From assembly GCA_030694465.1 (NCBI GenBank), contig JAUXYJ010000023.1, forward strand, positions 372,001 through 436,000: DNA of 64,000 bases, read 5' to 3'. Each line of letters begins with the position of its first letter. Position 1 is the stretch's first letter. Under the pieces are notes generated by a model. It saw nothing but the letters and a program-made list of their open reading frames with translations. It searched no databases and was not told where the DNA came from. The position numbers and the translations under genes are program-made. Of this stretch, positions 8,952 through 17,696 are shown piece after piece. The DNA is from Deltaproteobacteria bacterium (GTDB lineage: Bacteria; Myxococcota_A; Polyangia; Polyangiales; Ga0077539).

Positions 8952-9881
8952 CTATTCGAGCAGGCCAAACACTGCGACTTGCACGCGCGCCCCCCGCGCG
9001 ATCGCTGCGAGTGGGAGCAATCGAGGGTCGGTCATAAAAGACTCGAGTGGGCCAAGGTTCAGCCCGCGTGAGCTGCCCGTCACAAAGGGGACCACCACCA
9101 ACGCACGAGGGAGGCCATCGCGCTCGATCCTGAGCTCAATCGCCTGCAATCGGAGCGACGGACACGCGCTCCCGGCGCAACCGTTGGACACGGCAAACAC
9201 GGCATCGAGCCAATCGGTGCTGCGCGCCCTGAACTGAACGCTAATTCGCCCCACGCTGTCTGCGCTGTTCGTGGCACGAAGGTCGTACTCGACCGACGGG
9301 GTCGGGACTGGCAGCGGTGGCACCATGGTGAAGCCGCTCTCGAGCACCCCTTCGGCTGCGAAGACCGCACCGTTTCCGCCACCAATCGAGACTGAGGTGC
9401 TGGTCGTTCCGGTGCCAACGGGGACTGAGCTGCTCGTGGCGGGGAGGCTCCCGAGGGCGCTGGCGATCACGCGGTAGTACCCCTCGCCCAGTCCCGTGAC
9501 GTCCACCGACGACATGCCGCGCATCACACGCATCACGCGCATTGGGCGCTCGTCGGACTCGCGTGACGACGCGGTGGTCGAGCACAACACAGAGATCCAG
9601 AGATCTCGCTCAGCAATCTGCGGTGCAATCTGCAATCGAACCTGCAAAATGCCACGCCCTTCAGGGGTACATCCCAACGGCCGCATCGCAGGCGCGACGC
9701 TGTCCGAGGGCGCCGCGTCCTCGACCTGAACCACACGAACCACATCGTCGCTGGGCGAGGCATCCGCGCCTGCCCCCGCGTCACCTAACACCATGGGAGC
9801 TGGCATGTCCGCGCAGCCCTCCGTTGTGAGCAAGAGCGCCACCGTCATGGCGCCAAGGGAGCGAAGTAAGAAAGATGTCAC
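8952..9881 (-). CDS. Lipoprotein of unknown function
   Basis: A signal peptide ends in T-E-G-C, followed by an Ala/Asp/Gly tether. The rest (about 260 residues) is beta-rich with Gly/Ser/Thr-rich turns and a short Met-Arg tandem (MRVMRVMRGM) encoded by a 9-bp tandem repeat. Two Cys close together near the C-terminal third (GCAGSAC) may form a disulfide. No family is recognised. The start is taken as the GTG at 9881, but the ATG at 9848 also leaves a usable signal peptide. It is divergent from the kup pair. Confidence 0.7.
   Translation of the reverse strand: MTSFLLRSLGAMTVALLLTTEGCADMPAPMVLGDAGAGADASPSDDVVRVVQVEDAAPSDSVAPAMRPLGCTPEGRGILQVRLQIAPQIAERDLWISVLCSTTASSRESDERPMRVMRVMRGMSSVDVTGLGEGYYRVIASALGSLPATSSSVPVGTGTTSTSVSIGGGNGAVFAAEGVLESGFTMVPPLPVPTPSVEYDLRATNSADSVGRISVQFRARSTDWLDAVFAVSNGCAGSACPSLRLQAIELRIERDGLPRALVVVPFVTGSSRGLNLGPLESFMTDPRLLPLAAIARGARVQVAVFGLLE
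9520..9546. repeat. Short 9-bp tandem repeat inside a lipoprotein gene
   Basis: Two near-identical 9-mers (CGCATCACA, CGCATCACG) and a diverged third encode the Met-Arg repeat in the lipoprotein gene at 8952-9881. Slippage here would add or remove three codons without a frameshift. Confidence 0.6.
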
Positions 9882-9895
9882 CGTGGTTTTGTAGC

Positions 9896-9907
9896 GCTCT
9901 TAAGAGC
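9896..9907. promoter_or_regulatory. 12-bp perfect palindrome, candidate operator
   Basis: GCTCTTAAGAGC lies in the 97-bp divergent region between the lipoprotein gene and kup copy 1, 15 bp upstream of the lipoprotein start. The position suits a shared operator. No promoter hexamers are convincing nearby. Confidence 0.35.
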
Positions 9908-9978
9908 ATTCCACCACTGCGACATGGATGCCCTACCTAGGGACTTCGATCGGGTGTACATGGCGCTCAAACCCCTCG

Positions 9979-11931
9979 ATGTCTCACCCCGTCGCTGCTT
10001 CACTGGCGTCCGATTCATCCACAACGCATCACCAGCCCAAAGGCAAGGTCGTACCGCTCGCGCTCGCTGCGCTTGGCGTGGTCTATGGCGACATTGGGAC
10101 CTCACCGCTCTACGCGGTCAAAGAGTGCTTCAGTGCAGAGCATGGGCTCGCAGCTTCGTCTGCAAATATCCTCGGAATTCTCTCGCTGATCACCTGGTCC
10201 TTGCTGCTCGTCGTCGTGCTCAAGTACCTGATGTTCATCATGCGCGCGGACAACCATGGCGAGGGTGGGATCCTCGCGCTCCTCGCGTTGCTCACGCCCA
10301 AGGGCGCTCCGGTCACTCGCACGCTCTCGGTGCTGACCGTCTTAGGGCTCTTCGGCGCCGCGCTGTTGTACGGCGATGGCGTGATTACACCTGCGATTTC
10401 AGTGCTCTCAGCGGTCGAGGGCCTCACCGTCGCGCAGCTCCCGTTCACCCCTCCGGTAGTGCCCCTCACGGTGATCATTTTGGTGGGGCTCTTTGTCGCG
10501 CAGTCGCGTGGCACCGCCAAGGTCGGCGCGGTCTTTGGCCCCGCAACGCTGCTGTGGTTTGTCGCGATCGCTGCCGTCGGCTTGCGGTGGATCACCAAGA
10601 ATCCTAGCGTTTTTGCAGCACTTGATCCGCGCAGTGCCGTGCATTTTATGCTCGAGCATCGCTGGCACGGCTTCGCCGTTCTAGGCTCCGTCGTCTTGTG
10701 CGTCACGGGCGGAGAAGCGCTCTACGCCGACATGGGACACTTCGGAAAACAGCCCATCCGGCTCGCGTGGTTCAGCGTGGTATTTCCCTCGCTGTTGCTC
10801 AACTACTATGGCCAAGGCGCCTACCTTCTTTCGACCTGTGCGAGCGATCCGCAGAGCGGCGCGTGTCGCACAGCGCTGCGCAACCCGTTCTTTCAGCTCG
10901 TACCCTCGGGCTGGATGCTCTACGGCATGGTGCTGCTCGCGACTGTCGCCACCATCGTCGCGTCCCAGGCGCTCATTTCAGGAGCGTTTTCGCTGACACA
11001 ACAGGCAGTGCAGCTAGGATTCTCACCGCGTGTGACCATCGTGCACACGAGCGGCGACGAGGCCGGACAGATCTACATCCCCGAGATCAATTATGCGCTC
11101 ATGGTCGCGTGCATCGCGCTGGTGTTGACCTTCGGCGAGTCATCCAAGCTGGCCGCGGCGTACGGCATCGCGGTCACGGGCACGATGGCCATCACGAGCG
11201 TCTTGTTTTACGCCGTCGCGGTGCGCAAATGGGCATGGAGTCCGCTGAAAGCCGGCTCGCTCGTCGCGCTCTTTCTCACGGTCGATCTCGCGTTTTTAGC
11301 GGCCAATGCGCTCAAAATCATGCACCGCGGGTGGATCCCGCTTGCGATGGGTGCTGCGGTCTTTGTCCTGATGCGCACCTGGAAACAAGGTCGGGCTCGG
11401 CTCGCCGTCGCGATGGCCTCTAACATGGCGCCGCTCGATCTGTTTATCGCCGAGATCCCCGAGATCAATCCCCCGCGCGTCAACGGGACCGCGGTGTTCA
11501 TGACGCAGAACGTGGATGGAGTTCCGCCGGTTTTGTTGCACCATTTTAAGCACAACATGGTGCTGCACAAGCAGGTCATCTTGCTGGCGATCCGCAGCGA
11601 AAACCGACCCGAAGTGAGCCCAGAGAACCGCTGCGAAATCGAGTCACTCGGCGAAGGCTTCTTTCGCGTCATCGCGCACTACGGGTTTATGCAATCGCCC
11701 AACGTGCCCGAGGTACTCCAAGCGCTCGATCCCAAGGTGATCCCTCTGGATCCTGCCCGCACGAGCTTCTTTCTAGGTCGCGAGACACTCATCGTGACCT
11801 CTGCGCCGGGTATGTCGCGCTGGCAGAAATTGCTCTTCGCGCTGATGTCCAAGAATGCTCGTGCGGCCACGGCATTTTTCGGACTCCCGCCCAATCGCGT
11901 CGTTGAGCTAGGCACGCAAGTCGAGCTCTGA
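9979..11931 (+). CDS. kup: Kup-type potassium transporter, copy 1
   Basis: This is a low-affinity K+/H+ symporter of the KUP/HAK/KT family in the inner membrane. It has the expected length (650 aa), about 12 membrane segments and a cytosolic C-terminal domain. The signature GVVYGDIGTSPLYA near the N terminus and the GGEALYADMGHFG block are intact. The ATG at 9979 is preferred; an upstream ATG at 9928 would add 17 polar residues not typical of the family. A second, very similar gene follows 70 bp downstream on the same strand, so this is a tandem duplication. Confidence 0.93.
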   Translation: MSHPVAASLASDSSTTHHQPKGKVVPLALAALGVVYGDIGTSPLYAVKECFSAEHGLAASSANILGILSLITWSLLLVVVLKYLMFIMRADNHGEGGILALLALLTPKGAPVTRTLSVLTVLGLFGAALLYGDGVITPAISVLSAVEGLTVAQLPFTPPVVPLTVIILVGLFVAQSRGTAKVGAVFGPATLLWFVAIAAVGLRWITKNPSVFAALDPRSAVHFMLEHRWHGFAVLGSVVLCVTGGEALYADMGHFGKQPIRLAWFSVVFPSLLLNYYGQGAYLLSTCASDPQSGACRTALRNPFFQLVPSGWMLYGMVLLATVATIVASQALISGAFSLTQQAVQLGFSPRVTIVHTSGDEAGQIYIPEINYALMVACIALVLTFGESSKLAAAYGIAVTGTMAITSVLFYAVAVRKWAWSPLKAGSLVALFLTVDLAFLAANALKIMHRGWIPLAMGAAVFVLMRTWKQGRARLAVAMASNMAPLDLFIAEIPEINPPRVNGTAVFMTQNVDGVPPVLLHHFKHNMVLHKQVILLAIRSENRPEVSPENRCEIESLGEGFFRVIAHYGFMQSPNVPEVLQALDPKVIPLDPARTSFFLGRETLIVTSAPGMSRWQKLLFALMSKNARAATAFFGLPPNRVVELGTQVEL

Positions 11932-11995
11932 TCGCCACCCTGCACACCGCCCGACTTTCGATTCGTCTTTCGCATCATCGCCTTTTTTCGGCACC

Positions 11996-13945
11996 ATGCG
12001 CGCCATGACCGCACACGCTGGCTCTCATGGGAGCGAGGCCGACAACAGCAAGAGTGCACTCGCGAAACTCGCCATTGGCGCGTTGGGCGTTGTGTACGGC
12101 GACATCGGCACATCGCCCTTATACGCCATCAAAGAGTGCTTCAGCGCCGAGCACGGACTCCTCGCAACACGTGAGAATGTTCTGGGAATTCTCTCGCTGA
12201 TCACCTGGTCCCTCATGCTCGTGATTGTGCACAAGTACCTTGTGTACATCCTCCGCGCGGACAACCGTGGTGAGGGCGGAACCTTTGCGCTCCTCGCCTT
12301 ATTGCTCCCCCCGCGAGGCCAAAAACCCAAACGCCACATGGCGCTGCTTACAGTCCTTGGGCTCTTTGGCGCGTCCCTCTTGTACGGCGAGGGGGTGATC
12401 ACGCCAGGCATCTCGGTGCTCTCGGCCATCGAGGGGCTCACGGTTGCGCCGCTGCCTTTTACACCGCCCGTCGTGCCGCTCACCGTGGCCATCCTCGTGG
12501 GCCTCTTTGTCGCGCAATCGCGGGGCACGGCCAAGGTCGGCGCGGTCTTTGGCCCTGCAACGTTGCTGTGGTTTATCGCGATCGCGACCGCGGGCTCGCG
12601 TTGGCTCTTTAAGAACCCCAGCATCCTCGAGGCGCTCAACCCCATGAGCGCGGTGACCTTCTTGGCCCACCACAAGTGGCACGGCTTTGCGGTCCTCGGC
12701 TCGGTGGTCTTGTGCATCACCGGCGGCGAGGCGCTCTACGCGGACATGGGTCACTTTGGCAAAAAGCCCATCCGGCTCGCGTGGTTTGGCGCGGTGTTTC
12801 CTGCGCTATTGCTCAACTATTATGGCCAAGGGGCCTACCTGTTGACCACCTGCGCGGACGCTCCCACGAGCCAAGTCTGCAGGGCTGCGCTGCGCAACCC
12901 ATTCTTTAAGCTCATCCCCTCGGGTTGGATGCTCTACGCGATGGTCATGATCGCGACGGTCGCGACGATCGTCGCATCGCAGGCGCTCATTTCGGGTGCA
13001 TTTTCGCTCACGCGCGCCGCGGTCCAGCTTGGCTTCTCGCCGCGTGTGACCATCGTGCACACGAGCTCTAAAGAGGCAGGGCAGATTTATATCCCTGAGA
13101 TCAACTGGGCCATCATGGTGGCTTGCCTCGCGTTGGTCCTGACCTTTCAAGAGTCGTCGAAGTTGGCCGCTGCGTACGGCATCGCGGTCACCGGAACCAT
13201 GACCATCACGAGCATTCTGTTCTTCGCGATTGCGCGGACGCGGTGGGGCTGGTCGCTGCCCAAAGCCGGCGCGCTCTTGGTGCTCTTTCTCGTGGTGGAT
13301 CTGAGCTTCTTTGGCGCAAACGTGCTCAAGGTCTTCAGCGGCGGCTGGATCCCGCTGGTGCTTGGCTTCTTCACGTTCTCGCTGATGCGAACATGGAAGC
13401 GCGGCCGCGAACGGCTCTCTGCAGCGATGTCCGCGAGCATGACGCCGCTTGACGCTTTTATCTCTGAAATCCCAGAGATTAATCCACCGAGGGTCAATGG
13501 CGCCGCGGTGTTTATGACCCAAAATGCCAACGGCGTACCCCCTGTTTTGCTGCACCATTTCAAGCACAACAAGGTGCTGCACAAGACCGTGATGCTGCTG
13601 TCGATCAAGAGCGACGAGGTCCCCGAAGTGGACGACGCTGAGCGCTACGAGACCGAGGAGCTCGGCGAGGGATTCTTCAGGGTCACCGCGCACTATGGCT
13701 TCATGGAGAGCCCACACGTGCCGGACATTATCGACATGCTCCGTGCGCGCGGGATGAAGCTCGACATCAACGACACGAGCTTTTACTTGGGCCGCGAGAC
13801 ACTGCTCGTGACCAAGAAGCCAGGGATGTTTCGCTGGCAAAAGATCTTGTTCTCGCTGATGTCCAAGAACGCTCGGTCGGCCACCGCGTTCTTTGGTCTC
13901 CCCCCGAACCGAGTCGTTGAGCTAGGCACACAGATCGAGCTCTGA
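11996..13945 (+). CDS. kup: Kup-type potassium transporter, copy 2
   Basis: This paralogue of the preceding gene is close to identical over long stretches (for example GVVYGDIGTSPLYA, GGEALYADMGHFG and the C terminus ending in FGLPPNRVVELGTQ). It has the same length, about 12 membrane segments and the same C-terminal domain. Differences concentrate in the extreme N terminus, the segment after the second membrane helix and the C-terminal cytosolic region, which could tune affinity or regulation. The start could equally be the ATG at 12005. The intergenic 64 bp hold a T-rich run but no clear terminator, so co-transcription is likely. The gene ends 20 bp before a CCGGCGACGTCGCCGG palindrome. Confidence 0.93.
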   Translation: MRAMTAHAGSHGSEADNSKSALAKLAIGALGVVYGDIGTSPLYAIKECFSAEHGLLATRENVLGILSLITWSLMLVIVHKYLVYILRADNRGEGGTFALLALLLPPRGQKPKRHMALLTVLGLFGASLLYGEGVITPGISVLSAIEGLTVAPLPFTPPVVPLTVAILVGLFVAQSRGTAKVGAVFGPATLLWFIAIATAGSRWLFKNPSILEALNPMSAVTFLAHHKWHGFAVLGSVVLCITGGEALYADMGHFGKKPIRLAWFGAVFPALLLNYYGQGAYLLTTCADAPTSQVCRAALRNPFFKLIPSGWMLYAMVMIATVATIVASQALISGAFSLTRAAVQLGFSPRVTIVHTSSKEAGQIYIPEINWAIMVACLALVLTFQESSKLAAAYGIAVTGTMTITSILFFAIARTRWGWSLPKAGALLVLFLVVDLSFFGANVLKVFSGGWIPLVLGFFTFSLMRTWKRGRERLSAAMSASMTPLDAFISEIPEINPPRVNGAAVFMTQNANGVPPVLLHHFKHNKVLHKTVMLLSIKSDEVPEVDDAERYETEELGEGFFRVTAHYGFMESPHVPDIIDMLRARGMKLDINDTSFYLGRETLLVTKKPGMFRWQKILFSLMSKNARSATAFFGLPPNRVVELGTQIEL

Positions 13946-13965
13946 GCGCGTACGTCCCACGGGAC

Positions 13966-13981
13966 CCGGCGACGTCGCCGG
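13966..13981. repeat. 16-bp palindrome CCGGCGACGTCGCCGG, copy 2
   Basis: This perfect palindrome fills most of the 37-bp gap between the convergent kup copy 2 and the aminotransferase gene; it ends one base before the aminotransferase stop codon. The flanks on the - strand read ATCC...GGGT, the same orientation-dependent wobble as copies 1 and 4. Confidence 0.85.
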
Positions 13982-13982
13982 A

Positions 13983-15350
13983 TCAGCCCTCGAAGACCCG
14001 ATCGGTGATCTCGAGGCCGCGGTCAATGATCTCAAAGCCCTCTTTGAGCTGCGCCTCGGTGATGCACAGGGGCGGGTTGCACGTGAACGAGTTCCAGCGG
14101 ACGAAGGTAAATAGGCCATTTTCTCTGAAGAATTTGGTCATTTCGGTCATCGCTGGGTGCGACCCATTGTAGGGCGCGATGGGCTCGTTCTTGCTGTTCT
14201 TGCGCACGTCCATCATGCCAAAGAGCCCGATGCAGCGCCCCTCTGCGACGCTCACGTGCTTGGCCTGCAGTCGATCCATCTCAGCGCGCATCACGACACC
14301 CATCTTCACGGTGTTCTCGAGCATCCCCTCGTCCATCATCACGCGGATGACCGCTTCGGCCGTCGCCAACCCCACCGGATGCGAGTTGTACGTAAGCCCA
14401 CCCCAGAACACATTCTTGCGAAAGTGATCTGCGATCTTGGCGCTCACGCCCATGCATCCGAGTGGAAAATAGCTGCTCGTGAGCCCCTTCGCGAGGGTCA
14501 CAATGTCCGGAATCACATCAAAGTGCTCGTACGCGAGCATCTTGCCCGTGCGGCCCATGCCCGCCATCACCTCGTCGCAAATGAGCAAGATGCCGTACTT
14601 GTCGAGCATCGCGCGCAGCTTCTTGAACCAGCCCTTGGGCGGGACCATCACGCCATTGGTGCCGGTGACCGTCTCGGTGATCATCGCCGCGATGGTGTGG
14701 GGGCCCTCGTACTGGATCACCTCTTCGAGGTACTTTAGGTGGTTGTCACAGCGCTCTTCGTCGGTCTCGCCAAACGAGTAGCTGTAGGGCACCGGATCCA
14801 TCACGTGCACGATGCCCGGTGAGCCCGGCTCGCTGGCCCATCGACGTGGGTCGCCGGTGAGCATCATCGTGAGGTTTGTGGCGCCGTGATAGCTCCGGTA
14901 GCGGGCGAGGATCTTGTGCCGACCCGTGAACAATCTCGCGGCACGAATGGCATTTTCGTTGGCTTCGGCACCGCCGAGCGTGAAGAAAAAGCTCTCCATT
15001 CCAGGACAGATCTCGTGCATGAGCTTGGCAACACGCGCGCGCACTTGGGTCGCGGTCTGCGGGTACACAAAGATGAGCTCATCGAGCTGACGCTTCATCG
15101 CAGCGATCACGCGAGGATGCGCGTGTCCAATGAGCACGCTCATCAGCTGCGCGTTGAAGTCCAGAATGCGCTGACCTTCAGGGGTGTACAAGTACACTCC
15201 CTCGGCGCGCGCGATAGGCAACGGGGCGACCGCGTCGTTGGCCGTCCACGTGTACATCGTGTGCTGTTTGCACGCGTCAATCATGTCCGCAGTGCTCATC
15301 GGCTCTGCGGCAAACTCGTTGGGATAACCCAGATATTTGCTGTTGCTCAT
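13983..15350 (-). CDS. Class III PLP-dependent aminotransferase
   Basis: This is a 455-residue fold-type I aminotransferase. It shows the class III hallmarks: GGAEANENAIRAAR, RSYHGAT, a LICDEVMAGMGRTG stretch with the PLP-binding Asp, and the Schiff-base lysine in VTLAKGLTSSYFPLG. The substrate is uncertain. The N-terminal WTAND and PLPI...AEGVY pattern resembles the taurine, omega-amino acid and 2-oxoglutarate aminotransferase groups rather than GabT or ArgD. The ATG at 15350 gives the family-like N terminus MSNSKYLGYP; upstream frame residues are Arg-rich and look untranslated. It is convergent with kup copy 2. Confidence 0.88.
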   Translation of the reverse strand: MSNSKYLGYPNEFAAEPMSTADMIDACKQHTMYTWTANDAVAPLPIARAEGVYLYTPEGQRILDFNAQLMSVLIGHAHPRVIAAMKRQLDELIFVYPQTATQVRARVAKLMHEICPGMESFFFTLGGAEANENAIRAARLFTGRHKILARYRSYHGATNLTMMLTGDPRRWASEPGSPGIVHVMDPVPYSYSFGETDEERCDNHLKYLEEVIQYEGPHTIAAMITETVTGTNGVMVPPKGWFKKLRAMLDKYGILLICDEVMAGMGRTGKMLAYEHFDVIPDIVTLAKGLTSSYFPLGCMGVSAKIADHFRKNVFWGGLTYNSHPVGLATAEAVIRVMMDEGMLENTVKMGVVMRAEMDRLQAKHVSVAEGRCIGLFGMMDVRKNSKNEPIAPYNGSHPAMTEMTKFFRENGLFTFVRWNSFTCNPPLCITEAQLKEGFEIIDRGLEITDRVFEG

Positions 15351-15402
15351 GGCGTTGGTTGGCGCCGAGCGTACCGCGACATGCCCCCGCCGTGCGCGAC
15401 GA

Positions 15403-16260
15403 TTAGCGCGAACCGAGGGCGCCGCGCAGCGCGTCCGCGTCAAAGCCGGACGGCACGTTTTGCGTCACCGCGTAGTGATAGAGCGCGGTGTTAAAGACGC
15501 TGTTGGCGAGGCCAAAGAGCACCACGGTCGAGAGCAAATACAGCACCGAGAAGCCCAGCAAGACCATGCCCGCGGTGGCGCTCGCGCTCATCAAGGCGAA
15601 CGCGCCAATGAGCGCGAGGAAGCCCGGGATCATCACGATAAACTGCGCAAATCCCAGGCCATAGTGACGCACGAGGCTCTCGCCCCAGGTGCGCTTGAGC
15701 ACATCGATCGAGTCTTTGATCGCGTCGATGGGGCCATGATCGCGGTAGACCATGGACGGCACGACGAACAGGGTCATGACGGTCCAAGCGGCGCCAAGGA
15801 TCCCGCGCAGGATGCTAATCAAGATCTCACCGACTGCGCCTGCGTTGTCCGCTGCCTGATCGAGGCCACGGAGAAAGAGCCCGACGGAGGCGCTCAGGAG
15901 GCTCCACCCGGCGATGAGATGCGCGCGAGAGAGTGCAAATCGGATGCTGTCCATAAAGGTGGCGTCGCCGCCCGAGAGGCGCACGCGCGTGGTGTACACG
16001 ACGCACACGTTGAAGAACGTCGCGGTAAACGCCAAGCCAAAGTAGGTGGCAAAGGTCGCGACGAGCTGCAACGGACCAAAGACGTAGCTCTCAGAACCAG
16101 AGTCCAGGAACATCAAGACGCCGGTCGGGACGAGCATCGCGATCGAGAAAATCAGCGAGAAAATCCCCGAAAGAAGCGGAAAGAGCAGCAGCTCTTTGTC
16201 TTCGCCGATGACCGAAAACGAGGTCTTCATCAAAGCCCAGCTACGAGAGAATTTGTTCAT
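15403..16260 (-). CDS. DUF6159-like integral membrane protein
   Basis: This 285-residue protein has about six hydrophobic segments. The N terminus (RSWALMKTSFSV followed by DKELLLFPLLS) matches the opening of the DUF6159 family of predicted inner-membrane proteins, whose function is unknown. No catalytic residues are obvious. It is on the same strand as, and upstream of, the class III aminotransferase with a 52-bp gap, so the two may be co-transcribed. The upstream 205-bp divergent region holds an inverted repeat. Confidence 0.75.
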   Translation of the reverse strand: MNKFSRSWALMKTSFSVIGEDKELLLFPLLSGIFSLIFSIAMLVPTGVLMFLDSGSESYVFGPLQLVATFATYFGLAFTATFFNVCVVYTTRVRLSGGDATFMDSIRFALSRAHLIAGWSLLSASVGLFLRGLDQAADNAGAVGEILISILRGILGAAWTVMTLFVVPSMVYRDHGPIDAIKDSIDVLKRTWGESLVRHYGLGFAQFIVMIPGFLALIGAFALMSASATAGMVLLGFSVLYLLSTVVLFGLANSVFNTALYHYAVTQNVPSGFDADALRGALGSR

Positions 16261-16343
16261 GATGTTGGCAGATCTTAGCGTCTTGAGAAGTTAGGCACGA
16301 CCCCTCGGCCCCTTTGCCGCAAGCGTACATCCCGTGGCAAGAC

Positions 16344-16360
16344 ACTCTGTCGGGCAGAGT
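16344..16360. promoter_or_regulatory. Inverted repeat ACTCTG-TCGGG-CAGAGT
   Basis: This 6-bp inverted repeat with a 5-bp spacer sits midway in the divergent region between the DUF6159-like gene and the TPR/PEGA gene. It could be an operator. The evidence is the symmetry and location only. Confidence 0.3.
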
Positions 16361-16465
16361 CTGACAAATCGCGGCAGTTGAGCAAGGTTTGCGCAGCGAA
16401 TTTTCAGTCCAAAGCCGATAGTCACTGAGCGCGCATCCGCGCTATTTGCTCTCTTGGTGAACCCT

Positions 16466-17662
16466 ATGGCCAAGAGATGTTTTCGTCGCGATGGACCGCA
16501 GTGGATGTTGCTCGCGTTGCTGGCCACGAGTGTCCCTCGCGCCTCGCTCGCGCAGAGCGCGCAAGAGGGCCTCGCGAGCACGCGGTACCGCGCGGCGGTC
16601 GAGCAATATCGCGCGCAGAATTACACGGGGGCCATCGTTGAGCTTCGCGCTGCGCTGGCCCTCAACGACTCGCCCAACACGCGCCTGATGCTCGCGCGGT
16701 GCCTGCGCAATTTGGCGCAGCTCGCAGAGAGCGCGACCGAGTATCAGCAGGTCGAACGAGACATCGCGCAGAGCGCGCAGAGAGAGCCTCGCAGCGCAGA
16801 GTCTTACCGGCGCACCCTCGAAGCCGCACAGACCGAGCGTCGACAGGTCGAGTCCCAAGTGGGCCGACTCGCGCTCGAGATTCTCCCCGCAGGGATCTCG
16901 GCGCGTGTGAGCCTCGACGGCGTGGTCGTGCCCCAAGACCGCATCGCGCTGCCCATCCTGGCCAACCCCGGGCACGTGCAGCTTCGCGTGCGCGCAGAGG
17001 GCTATCGCGAGCGCACTGTCGACGTCGAGGTCCGCGCCGCAAGCACGGTCACGGCCACGGTGAGGCTCGAGCTCGACGAGCAGCCGGGGAGCTGTGAGTG
17101 CAGCAACCGCATCCGAAACTTCTGTGATTTGCCTGCGCAAACACAGGGATGCACGATGACTTTTCCGGGCGGATACTGTGACCCTAACGGCGATGGGAGC
17201 TTCGCCGATGGGGACCGCGACCGAGGCTCGCGCGGGTTTCGCGACGAGTGCCCGGTGCAATCCGAAGCGCAAGACCGCGCGTCGCAGCCTGTCACGCTGA
17301 GCGCTCATCCCGCGTCCGCAGCGCTCACGGGCGTGGGCGTCGGCGGTATGTTCGCGGGCGCCCTCTCGGGGGGGCTCTTCGCGATGTTCTATGTGCTCTC
17401 AGACGGCCACTATCAAAGGACCCAGCAGTCGTGCGCGATGGGCACCTGTGCGAGCGGTCTCTCGATCGCGCGTGCCGAGGGAGAGAGCCTTCAGCTCGCG
17501 ACCAACGTGACCTTCTTTGGCGGAATCGGCCTGTTTTCGCTCGGCACCGTGCTGCTCATTTCAGGGCGAGTCCTCGCTGCACCGCGCGCCACGGGCGAGC
17601 GCGCCCCAAGCGTCGCGGTGATCCCCAGCCCCACCGGCGTGTCCCTCGTCGGGAGCTTCTGA
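16466..17662 (+). CDS. Exported TPR/PEGA-domain protein with C-terminal membrane segments
   Basis: It has a cleavable signal peptide (hydrophobic core, then S-L-A-Q). TPR-like helices follow (ALALNDSPNTRLMLARCLRNL) over residues 35-130, then a PEGA-like beta domain with the typical GYRERTVDVEV ending near residue 195. Next is a Cys-rich segment with an Asp/Gly-rich loop (DPNGDGSFADGDRD) that may bind calcium, and finally two hydrophobic segments. In myxobacteria such proteins are usually envelope-associated with unknown roles. A GTG four codons upstream (16454) is an alternative start. The gene is convergent with the FGE-like lipoprotein, with a palindrome between them. Confidence 0.75.
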   Translation: MAKRCFRRDGPQWMLLALLATSVPRASLAQSAQEGLASTRYRAAVEQYRAQNYTGAIVELRAALALNDSPNTRLMLARCLRNLAQLAESATEYQQVERDIAQSAQREPRSAESYRRTLEAAQTERRQVESQVGRLALEILPAGISARVSLDGVVVPQDRIALPILANPGHVQLRVRAEGYRERTVDVEVRAASTVTATVRLELDEQPGSCECSNRIRNFCDLPAQTQGCTMTFPGGYCDPNGDGSFADGDRDRGSRGFRDECPVQSEAQDRASQPVTLSAHPASAALTGVGVGGMFAGALSGGLFAMFYVLSDGHYQRTQQSCAMGTCASGLSIARAEGESLQLATNVTFFGGIGLFSLGTVLLISGRVLAAPRATGERAPSVAVIPSPTGVSLVGSF

Positions 17663-17670
17663 CACTCCAC

Positions 17671-17686
17671 CCGGCGACGTCGCCGG
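17671..17686. repeat. 16-bp palindrome CCGGCGACGTCGCCGG, copy 3
   Basis: This perfect palindrome sits between two convergent genes (stops at 17662 and 17697). With flanks it becomes a perfect 20-bp palindrome starting ACCC and ending GGGT, the most complete copy in the window. Confidence 0.85.
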
Positions 17687-17696
17687 GTATGCGTCC

